From NCBI GenBank assembly GCA_030748805.1, contig JASMLG010000010.1, positions 1 to 64,000 of the forward strand: DNA of 64,000 bases, read 5' to 3'. The notes beneath the pieces are model-generated. The model had not been told where the DNA came from. It worked only from the letters and a program-made list of their open reading frames with translations, and did no database searches. The position numbers and the translations under genes are program-made. The DNA comes from Phycisphaerales bacterium. Its GTDB lineage: Bacteria; Planctomycetota; Phycisphaerae; Phycisphaerales; SM1A02. Positions 56,897-64,000 of this stretch are shown here, piece by piece (position 1 is the stretch's first letter; each line of letters begins with the position of its first letter).

Positions 56897-59671
56897 ATGA
56901 ATTGCGAGAATGAAATTACCTCTACCCACAAATATGGGGGACTTGTGGCAAATGAAATTGAACCAAAGTGGCAGAAACGTTGGTCAAAAGACAATGTCAA
57001 TCAGATTGACAACCCAGGTGATGACAGTTTTGATTCTTCTAAATCAAAGTTTTACTGCTTAGACATGTTTCCATATCCAAGTGGAGCCGGATTGCATGTA
57101 GGTCATCCAGTTGGATATATTGGAAGCGACATCATTTCAAGATTCAAGAGAATGAACGGGTACAACGTGCTTCATCCTATGGGATGGGATGCCTTTGGCT
57201 TACCGGCGGAACAATATGCAATTGAAACCGGTGTTCATCCTGCTGAAACAACCAAAAAAGCAATCAATACATTTAGAAGTCAGTTACAGAGAATTGGTTT
57301 TAGTTATGACTGGTCAAGAGAGTTCTCAACAATTGATCCAGAGTATTACAAATGGACACAATGGGTTTGGCTACAAGCATACAACTCTTGGTATGACGCT
57401 ACAGAGAAAAAAGCAAAACCAATTAACACACTAATAGATGCACTTAACTCTGGTGATATGGAACCTAGTGATGGTATCTGGAACGAGATGAGCAAGCAAG
57501 AAAAAATCTCGTATATCAATAACCATCGGCTTGCTTATCTAGGTACTCAAATTGTTAATTGGTGCCCAAAACTTGGAACCGTTCTGGCAAACGAAGAGGT
57601 TATTGATGGTCTTAGTGAGCGTGGTGGATTTCCAGTTGTTCGAAGACCTCTTAAACAATGGATGTTCAGAATTACTGCTTTTGCTGATCGTCTACTTGAT
57701 GATTTAAAGGGACTCGACTGGCCGCAGTCCACTTTACGTATGCAAGCAGAATGGATTGGTCGTAGTGAAGGGGCTGATGTCGATTTTCCAATTAACAATC
57801 AAAACGAATCCATTCGTGTCTACACAACTAGACCTGACACTATCTTTGGTGTCACGTTTATGGTACTTGCCCCCGAACATCCACTGGTTGACAAACTGGT
57901 TGCTTCTCCACCACAAGAGTGCGATGGAGATGAACTTAAAAAGTATGTAAACAACGCAAAAAACAGAGCTGATGTTGACAGAATGTCAGATACAAGAGAT
58001 AAGTCAGGTGTCTTTTCGGGTCTACACGCAACTAATCCAGCAACTGGAAACCCTATCCCAATTTGGGTTGCTGACTATGTTTTGATGGGATACGGGCATG
58101 GTGCAATTATGGCCGTTCCAGCACATGATCAGCGTGATCATGACTTTGCAGAAGCACATGGAATAGAAATAATCGAAGTTGTAAAACCGCTTGAAGAAAC
58201 AGATGGCTGTTTCTCTGGTGATGGAATTTCTATTAACTCTACTAGCGAAACACTTACGATCGATGGGTTACAAACAGAAAAAGCAAAGCAAAAGGTTATT
58301 TCATGGCTTGAAGAAAGTTGCATTGGAACTGCAAGGGTAAATTACCGTTTACGCGACTGGCTTTTTTCTCGTCAACGATACTGGGGTGAACCGTTTCCGA
58401 TTGTCTTTGATAATGAGGGAAATCATTATCCTGTGAGCGAGAATAACCTACCAGTTATCCTGCCAGACTTAGATGACTACACGCCCGTTGAATCCGACGA
58501 TCCTGCTCCACTTCTTAGAAAAGCAACTGATTGGCTTAATACAACTGCAGGTGAAGCTGGTGTTGATCCAGTTGTATTATCACCAGATACTCCTGTAATT
58601 AGAGAAGCCAATACTATGCCGGGATGGGCTGGTTCATGCTGGTATGAAATTCGATTTTGCAGCCCTCGCTGTAGTTCAAGATTTGTAGACAAAGAATCTG
58701 AAAAATACTGGATGGGAAATGGCGTGGACTTGTATATCGGTGGAGCAGAGCATGCTGTACTGCATCTGCTTTATGCAAGATTCTGGCACAAAATGTTATT
58801 CGATCTCGGTCACGTCTCTTGCGGTGAGCCGTTCCAAAAAATGTTCCACCAAGGACTGCTAACAAGTTTTTCTTATCAAAGATTAAACAAGTCATTAGTG
58901 CCTACTGATCAAGTTGAAGAACGAAACGGAAAATACTTTGAAATTGAATCTGGTGAAGAAGTAGAACAAGTTGTTGCAAAGATGAGTAAATCTCTAAAGA
59001 ATGTAATAAATCCAGATGATGTAATCGCACAATACGGTGCTGACACACTGCGTTTATACGAGATGTATATGGGGCCACTAGAAGCGTCTGCTCCGTGGAA
59101 CACTCGGGATATTGTTGGTGTGCATAGATTTCTACAACGTGTTTGGCGACTTGGAATTGATGAAGAAACTGGGGAACTAAATAATTCTCTTGTAGAAGAA
59201 TCTAACGACGATATTGAACGCGCTTTACATGCAACTATTGCCAAGGTAACCGAAGATATCCCCAATCTCTCCTACAACACTGCAATCGCTTCGATGATTG
59301 AATTTGTTAACACTGCAACATCTTCTAATAAAGTAACAACAGATCAACTCAACAGGTTTTTGAGATTACTCTCTCCATTTGCTCCACACATTACCCAAGA
59401 AATGTATTCAAAAATTGGCGGAAAGGAATACATCTCAAAAGCAAGTTGGCCTTCATTCGATTCTAAAATTCTTGTTGCTGAAGAACTTGATATACCTGTT
59501 CAAATCATGGGAAAGGTTCGCGGGCGAGTAAAGGTTCCAAATAATGCAAGAGACGAAGAGGTTGAAAAAATTGCTTTGGGCAACCAAACAATTAATGATC
59601 AACTTGAAGGCCTAACAATCAGAAAAGTAATAATCATTCCAAACAAAATTATCAACATAGTTACAAATTAA
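56897..59671 (+). CDS. leuS: Leucyl-tRNA synthetase
   Basis: This class I aminoacyl-tRNA synthetase has the HIGH-type motif in GLHVGHPVGYIGSD, then PMGWDAFGLPAEQYA, and the KMSKS motif (AKMSKSLKNVINPDD). An editing domain (about residues 290-480, with VYTTRPDTIFGVTF and VPAHDQRDHDFA) lies between. The 924 residues are longer than the usual ~860. Extra segments occur near residues 170-200 (LIDALNSGDMEPSDGIWNEM) and 520-560. It lies between folC and the DUF2314 gene on the same strand. Confidence 0.97.
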   Translation: MNCENEITSTHKYGGLVANEIEPKWQKRWSKDNVNQIDNPGDDSFDSSKSKFYCLDMFPYPSGAGLHVGHPVGYIGSDIISRFKRMNGYNVLHPMGWDAFGLPAEQYAIETGVHPAETTKKAINTFRSQLQRIGFSYDWSREFSTIDPEYYKWTQWVWLQAYNSWYDATEKKAKPINTLIDALNSGDMEPSDGIWNEMSKQEKISYINNHRLAYLGTQIVNWCPKLGTVLANEEVIDGLSERGGFPVVRRPLKQWMFRITAFADRLLDDLKGLDWPQSTLRMQAEWIGRSEGADVDFPINNQNESIRVYTTRPDTIFGVTFMVLAPEHPLVDKLVASPPQECDGDELKKYVNNAKNRADVDRMSDTRDKSGVFSGLHATNPATGNPIPIWVADYVLMGYGHGAIMAVPAHDQRDHDFAEAHGIEIIEVVKPLEETDGCFSGDGISINSTSETLTIDGLQTEKAKQKVISWLEESCIGTARVNYRLRDWLFSRQRYWGEPFPIVFDNEGNHYPVSENNLPVILPDLDDYTPVESDDPAPLLRKATDWLNTTAGEAGVDPVVLSPDTPVIREANTMPGWAGSCWYEIRFCSPRCSSRFVDKESEKYWMGNGVDLYIGGAEHAVLHLLYARFWHKMLFDLGHVSCGEPFQKMFHQGLLTSFSYQRLNKSLVPTDQVEERNGKYFEIESGEEVEQVVAKMSKSLKNVINPDDVIAQYGADTLRLYEMYMGPLEASAPWNTRDIVGVHRFLQRVWRLGIDEETGELNNSLVEESNDDIERALHATIAKVTEDIPNLSYNTAIASMIEFVNTATSSNKVTTDQLNRFLRLLSPFAPHITQEMYSKIGGKEYISKASWPSFDSKILVAEELDIPVQIMGKVRGRVKVPNNARDEEVEKIALGNQTINDQLEGLTIRKVIIIPNKIINIVTN

Positions 59672-59681
59672 GAAATAAAAA

Positions 59682-60950
59682 ATGACAAACGAATTTAATA
59701 TTATTGATTTTTCACCTCTTTCAAAAGATCGTCCTTGGGAATTACAGCAACCCACTCCGACTGATCTTCGCGCTGTAATCTCTGGTGAAACGCAACCAAC
59801 AATGGAGTATGTAACTAAAGCAATCGCAACGTTTGTAGGAGAAGCTATTGAAGCAGAATTGGTGACACCGCCTAGCGATGAAATACCTTGGGCTACAAGA
59901 GTGAGGGTTGAGGGACTTCCAACAGACATTATCATCTGGGTAGAGCCACTAGTTGAAGCTGCTAGAGATGCTGCCGAAATTGAATCTGGATGCATTCTTG
60001 CTCTGCAAACCGTTTTACATAGCGGTGATCCTTTAACACACTTCTCAAATTTAATGCGACTTCTTGGTGGTGCAAATTTAAGTATTCATAGCGTTTGTGA
60101 TTTAGCAACTGGGCGTTGGTTCCCACAAGATATTTTGGAACAAGTTTTTGTGAGCGATGAAGTTGAGCCACCAGAAGAAATTTTGTGGATTACTCGCTTA
60201 GTAGAAGCACCAGAAGACGCAGAACCAGAAGATCGTTGGTGCTGGGTTTCAACTTATGGACTCAACCGATGTGGTCGAGTTGAACTTGAGATGCTTGGCG
60301 TTCCTGCCGTGTACACTTCGGAAGCGGTTCACATCGTTGATGGTCTTGCGGCACTCACACTAGAAACGTCACTCCCACCGGAAGGACAACCGATGTCTCT
60401 TGGGTCAAACCTTCTGGTCTCATTGATGAGTTGCGAAAAGGCGATTTCAATGCTTCAAGATGGCATGCCAGGTCTAGAAGACCGTAGTACCCCAACAGTT
60501 GTAATAACTAGTTCCGACTCAACTTCTATCTATCCAAAAGATGCTGTTGACATCTTGCATCTTGGTGAAACTTCAGTCATAAAAACATTAAGATCAACCG
60601 AACGTAGTGCAAAACTTGCACAAGATAAGTGGGAACTGTTGCTAAAGGCATCAGGTCAGATTGGTGAAAGTGAACATGCGGGATGTATGGTTCAAGTGCC
60701 CTGGGCACAGATTGATGATGAAGAATCACCACGAGAATACCTCTGGTTTAGGGTTATTAAAGTAAATGGTGAAGAGGTTGTTGGAGAACTTGCTCACGAA
60801 CCCGACCTAGTAAAAAATCTTACTGAAGGTCAAAAAGAAAACATTACTAAAACTGACGTGACAGATTGGGTTCTTATGACTCCAGTTGGTCCGATGGGTC
60901 CCGGAGATTCAGATGCCATCGATGAGTTTTTGACTCAGTTTAAAAGTTGA
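59682..60950 (+). CDS. DUF2314-containing protein of unknown function
   Basis: This soluble, acidic protein has 422 residues and begins 10 nt after leuS. The C-terminal 85 residues (REYLWFRVIKVNGEEVVGELAHEP, then DVTDWVLMTPVGPMGP) have the DUF2314 pattern. The N-terminal two-thirds resembles DUF4026-type regions often joined to it (FSNLMRLLGGANLSIHSVCD, with RWFPQDILEQ). No catalytic motif is apparent. Its end overlaps the convergent DUF2007 gene by 16 nt. Confidence 0.68.
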   Translation: MTNEFNIIDFSPLSKDRPWELQQPTPTDLRAVISGETQPTMEYVTKAIATFVGEAIEAELVTPPSDEIPWATRVRVEGLPTDIIIWVEPLVEAARDAAEIESGCILALQTVLHSGDPLTHFSNLMRLLGGANLSIHSVCDLATGRWFPQDILEQVFVSDEVEPPEEILWITRLVEAPEDAEPEDRWCWVSTYGLNRCGRVELEMLGVPAVYTSEAVHIVDGLAALTLETSLPPEGQPMSLGSNLLVSLMSCEKAISMLQDGMPGLEDRSTPTVVITSSDSTSIYPKDAVDILHLGETSVIKTLRSTERSAKLAQDKWELLLKASGQIGESEHAGCMVQVPWAQIDDEESPREYLWFRVIKVNGEEVVGELAHEPDLVKNLTEGQKENITKTDVTDWVLMTPVGPMGPGDSDAIDEFLTQFKS

Positions 60951-61318
60951 AGGATCATGTAAATCAAGCCAGAGATTAACGCAAGCACCACACAGAAAAA
61001 TGATATTCTCGCTGTAATTGGATGTGTTTCCAACGGCTCATATTCTGAATTATCATCATCTCCTAGCCCAAGTTCGTCCCAATCAATATCAATGGAATTG
61101 TGTTTGTTTTCGAGTAAAACTCGCCTTGCTATTTCAACATCCTCTCGCATCACCTGTAGTGGAACCCCTAGACGACCTGCTGAAAGACCAACTCCAACTC
61201 CAATAGTTGGGGTAGCAAACACAAACGCTTCAATCCCATTATCACGCAAAACAATTGCCAATATGTTCGCTTCAAATTCTGTAGGAGGACAAACGAGTGT
61301 TATCAAATCTTTGCTCAT
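60935..61318 (-). CDS. DUF2007-domain membrane-anchored protein
   Basis: The 127 residues start with a DUF2007 domain (LITLVCPPTEFEANILAIVLRD to MREDVEIARRVLLEN), a ferredoxin-like small fold thought to act in signalling. An acidic linker and one C-terminal membrane helix (ISFFCVVLALISGLIYMIL) follow, so the domain faces the cytoplasm. Its start overlaps the stop of the phosphotransferase gene by 4 nt. Confidence 0.75.
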   Translation of the reverse strand: MSKDLITLVCPPTEFEANILAIVLRDNGIEAFVFATPTIGVGVGLSAGRLGVPLQVMREDVEIARRVLLENKHNSIDIDWDELGLGDDDNSEYEPLETHPITARISFFCVVLALISGLIYMILQLLN

Positions 61319-62445
61319 GAGAAACTCTCCTCGTCACCCATTTGCGGTTGTATAACATCTATCACTCTTTGTGCTCTCGGTTCAAGCCACTTCAACTTTT
61401 TTTCAACCATTCTTAAAAATGAAGATCCTCTGACTCTTCCAAAACTACCTGTTTTGTTGATCGGAATAACACTTTCAACAATCAGGGCTTCTGCCATCAG
61501 TGATGGAACAATAGATCGCTCTGAAGCCATCAAGGGTGTCTTAGTAAATTGATCGTATGCTTGGACCATTGATTGGATAGTGTGACCTCGGAATGTTTCT
61601 GGCCAGTTTTCAACATCTTCTGCTTCTCCCATCCTCATCGAAAATTGCAATACACCGTTTGCAATATCTGTAATTCTGTGATCTACACGAAGTGAGTCGA
61701 AGTCGATTACTGCAATAATTTCTCCATCTTTGTATAGAGTGTTTCCGGGATGCCAGTCACCATGAACAATTGTTTTTGGCAGTGAGGGAAAGCCAGCTCG
61801 TTCGATTGTGTTATTTGCAACTTTATATTGGTTATGTAAATAATCGACGGTCTTGTCAATTCCTTTAAGGTGTTCTGAATCCTCGTGTTTTATCAACACC
61901 TCAGTAACACCAGAAATAACCTTCAACATATTTGAACCCTGATGAAAGGACTTTTTCTTAACCGATGGTTCTTCTGAAAAATCATTAAGGATATCGTGAA
62001 AATGAGCCAATATTCTTCCGGACTCTGCAGCTGCTGGATTTGATTTATCAAACCTCTTTCCAAACATAAAGCTGAAAAGTTCATAGATTCTTCCGTCGTG
62101 TTCGACTAATGTTTCGCCATCAACTGCTTCCACTAATCCAGCGACTGGAAAACGGTGTTCTGCTAGAGTTCTTTGTACTGCGTGCGCAAAAGATACTTGA
62201 CTAATACCATCGCGACCAAGAGCACGACGTTTTAGTAAATATTTCCCTTTAGTTGTCCTAACAAGTACTTTGGCTGCTCGACGTGATCCTTTTTTATACT
62301 CTGAGATAAGTTCAATTGAACCGATGCTATACCTACTCAATACAATCGCTAAATCATGCCCTGAAATTTCTTCTGCTACAGTTGAATCGTCAACTAGGGG
62401 TCCAAGCCGGATAGTTTTATCAATATTGTCTGATTCGTTTGACAC
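61315..62445 (-). CDS. Aminoglycoside/homoserine-kinase-type phosphotransferase
   Basis: The product has 376 residues with a protein-kinase-like fold of the APH/choline-kinase/HSK2 group. The catalytic loop is VHGDWHPGNTLY and the metal-binding motif is VIDFDSLRVDHRITDIANG; the N-lobe has KVLVRTTKGKYLLKRR. The physiological substrate is unknown; spore-coat CotS-like and homoserine kinase II families share these motifs. Nothing suggests an antibiotic-resistance role. It is coupled to the DUF2007 gene. Confidence 0.8.
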   Translation of the reverse strand: MSNESDNIDKTIRLGPLVDDSTVAEEISGHDLAIVLSRYSIGSIELISEYKKGSRRAAKVLVRTTKGKYLLKRRALGRDGISQVSFAHAVQRTLAEHRFPVAGLVEAVDGETLVEHDGRIYELFSFMFGKRFDKSNPAAAESGRILAHFHDILNDFSEEPSVKKKSFHQGSNMLKVISGVTEVLIKHEDSEHLKGIDKTVDYLHNQYKVANNTIERAGFPSLPKTIVHGDWHPGNTLYKDGEIIAVIDFDSLRVDHRITDIANGVLQFSMRMGEAEDVENWPETFRGHTIQSMVQAYDQFTKTPLMASERSIVPSLMAEALIVESVIPINKTGSFGRVRGSSFLRMVEKKLKWLEPRAQRVIDVIQPQMGDEESFS

Positions 62446-62605
62446 ATAGATATTTTACGGGGGACTGTCACAAAGTAAAAGACACAAAAAAACAGTTAAC
62501 TAAATAGAAATACGGGGTAACAGTCCCTTTATCTCCAAACTGAACTACCTAATCCCGCAAAACTCATTCAATTATTCTTGAAAACTGGTTCAAGTATCGG
62601 TAGTG

Positions 62606-63481
62606 TTACTCAGCATTCTGGACTTGTTCTTTGATACGATCGATAAAACCTTTTATTTCCACAATCCGTCTACTTGTTTCACCATCAAGGCATTTACTTG
62701 CAATTGTGTTCGATTCTCTGAGCATTTCTTGTGCTAAAAAATCTAGCGTTCTGCCAATTGGGTCTCCATTTGAATCATCAATCAGTTCATTAAACTGGTC
62801 GAGGTGCCCACTCAAGCGAGAAATTTCTTCTGCAATATCTGTCTTTTCAGCAAATATGGCTACCTCTCTTAACAAGTCAGGTTCTTCCACGCTCTTACCA
62901 ACTTCTGCGAGCAAAGATTCCATTCTTTGTCGCAATCGATTTTGATACTCAGAAACAATCTGTGGAGCACGCTCCTTAATAAAATCAAGGTGCATTCCTA
63001 TCTTTGAAAGTTGAGAATGCAAATCCTCAGATAATGATTTACCCTCTCGTATTCTCATCTCTAATAAACTGTCACACGATTCTCCCAGAAGTTTTACCAA
63101 GGATGACTTAACTCTTTGTGTAACCTCTTCATCCGAATCATTCGTTAAAACACCTTGTAAGTTTAGCAATCTGGATAAATCAATTTGTGTGCTCTGGTCT
63201 ATTTCCCTAAGTTGATTAATGTAGTTATTTAGCACGTCTACATTAATTGTGGCAAGACCTTTGTCAGAATTATCAATAAACTTCACGCTTACAGTAATAC
63301 TACCGCGAACAATTTGTTTGGAAATATATGAATCAATCTCCTGCTCTAAACTTTGCAGTTGTTCTGGTAACCGTATGTTCGATTTGTAAAACTTATTATT
63401 TACAGATCGGATTTCTACTTGTAACGAAACGCCATCTTCGCGGATTGATGCGCTGCCGAAGCCGGTCATCGAACGAAGCAT
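62606..63481 (-). CDS. YicC-family endoribonuclease
   Basis: The 291 residues begin with the family hallmark MLRSMTGFGSASI and contain the conserved EIRSVNNKFYKSNIRLP. The C-terminal DUF1732 region reads LLREVAIFAEKTDIAEEISRLSGHL, then GRTLDFLAQEMLRESNTIASKC. YicC proteins have been reported to cleave RNA. It lies 2 nt after secG, so they are co-transcribed. Confidence 0.93.
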   Translation of the reverse strand: MLRSMTGFGSASIREDGVSLQVEIRSVNNKFYKSNIRLPEQLQSLEQEIDSYISKQIVRGSITVSVKFIDNSDKGLATINVDVLNNYINQLREIDQSTQIDLSRLLNLQGVLTNDSDEEVTQRVKSSLVKLLGESCDSLLEMRIREGKSLSEDLHSQLSKIGMHLDFIKERAPQIVSEYQNRLRQRMESLLAEVGKSVEEPDLLREVAIFAEKTDIAEEISRLSGHLDQFNELIDDSNGDPIGRTLDFLAQEMLRESNTIASKCLDGETSRRIVEIKGFIDRIKEQVQNAE

Positions 63482-63483
63482 GT

Positions 63484-63834
63484 TTAATTTTCACCGTCCG
63501 TATTAGTGTCCGTTGTTACTGGTGTTGCTGGGGCTGGTGTTGTATCGGTTGATATAACTGCCGGTGCAACTGGATCTTCTTCAATTACTGTTTTACTCTC
63601 AACAAGATTTAGAGCAACAGCAAGACATAGAAATAGTATAAAGGAAACAACAGTCATAACGGTAAGAGCATCTCCAACTCTTCCTCCAAAGACAGTGTCG
63701 GTTCCACCTCCACCTGCTCCTCCAAATGCTGAGGCGAGTCCTCCGCCCTGCGGACGTTGAACAAGAATAATCAAAATCATTGCAACTGCAACGACTATTA
63801 GTGCGATTGTAAGAATAAGAAATGTATTGTTCAT
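63484..63834 (-). CDS. secG: Preprotein translocase subunit SecG
   Basis: This small Sec translocon subunit has two membrane helices (FLILTIALIVVAVAMILIIL and LTVMTVVSFILFLCLAVAL) separated by the Gly-rich loop QRPQGGGLASAFGG typical of SecG. The C-terminus is a Thr/Pro-rich tail of about 30 residues. It follows tpiA, a common arrangement, and precedes yicC. Confidence 0.93.
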   Translation of the reverse strand: MNNTFLILTIALIVVAVAMILIILVQRPQGGGLASAFGGAGGGGTDTVFGGRVGDALTVMTVVSFILFLCLAVALNLVESKTVIEEDPVAPAVISTDTTPAPATPVTTDTNTDGEN

Positions 63835-63857
63835 TTCATTGTTTCCATAATTATTTG

Positions 63858-64000
<143 letters not shown>

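Noticed and set aside
62446..62605. Terminator formed by GGGACTGT and ACAGTCCC
   Set aside because: The arms (62461-62468 and 62520-62527) are perfect but about 50 nt apart with an A-rich loop and no T-run, so a chance pair is more likely.

Overview
The window reads as a contiguous stretch of a moderately AT-rich bacterial chromosome, most likely from the Planctomycetota, class Phycisphaerae. This rests on gene content rather than a marker-gene search. It contains a type II pseudopilin with an H-X9-DG C-terminal motif, two membrane proteins carrying a CxxCGYD...CPECG zinc ribbon, an F-type ATPase c subunit with a signal peptide, and many secreted or membrane proteins with no obvious function. 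Nearly all genes are housekeeping. I see no prophage, insertion sequence, CRISPR array, tRNA, rRNA or biosynthetic gene cluster.

Layout. 1-5.8 kb: dnaB (cut by the left edge) and an HU/IHF protein on the minus strand, then trkA-trkH and a zinc-ribbon protein on the plus strand (K+ uptake). 5.8-11.2 kb: a lone nuoI is divergent from an F-type ATPase operon, atpZ-like/atpI-like/atpB/atpE/atpF/atpH/atpA. That operon ends at a strong terminator after atpA, so atpG, atpD and atpC must lie elsewhere. 11.2-15.1 kb: a PAP phosphatase, an SLC13-type permease with RCK domains and an EEP-fold membrane protein form one unit that fits sulfate assimilation. 15.1-19.1 kb: a pseudopilin, an ECF sigma/anti-sigma pair, a GC-richer gene-free stretch that looks like a structured RNA, and an MFS transporter. 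19.1-23.8 kb: rpsA and two secreted proteins of unknown role.

23.8-34.6 kb is almost all minus strand. It holds an S9 peptidase, a MacB-like permease and a sensor kinase, then rpsU-hppA-rsfS-hydrolase-PQQ protein-trmB. 34.6-40.5 kb: a NYN-domain nuclease, pdxH, a metzincin-like protease and purE, ending in an intergenic block of long palindromes and a tandem repeat. 40.5-51.3 kb: a compact aspartate-semialdehyde-dehydrogenase-like gene, then an eight-gene stress unit read leftwards (groL2-groS-groL1-dnaJ-grpE-fmdB-rnr-acs). A near-palindrome sits in the spacer of its putative promoter. 51.6-64 kb: a zinc-ribbon protein, hpt, mgtE and a LOG-type protein; folC with a lysine-rich tail, leuS and a DUF2314 protein; then a DUF2007 protein, a phosphotransferase, yicC, secG and the end of tpiA.

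No obviously novel defence or mobile system is present. The strongest candidates for something undescribed are the structured-RNA candidate at about 17.49-17.75 kb, the REP-like palindromes at 40.2-40.48 kb, the palindromes in the nuoI/atp and groL2 control regions, and a recurring pattern of -10 boxes only 6-9 nt from the start codon, which suggests leaderless mRNAs.
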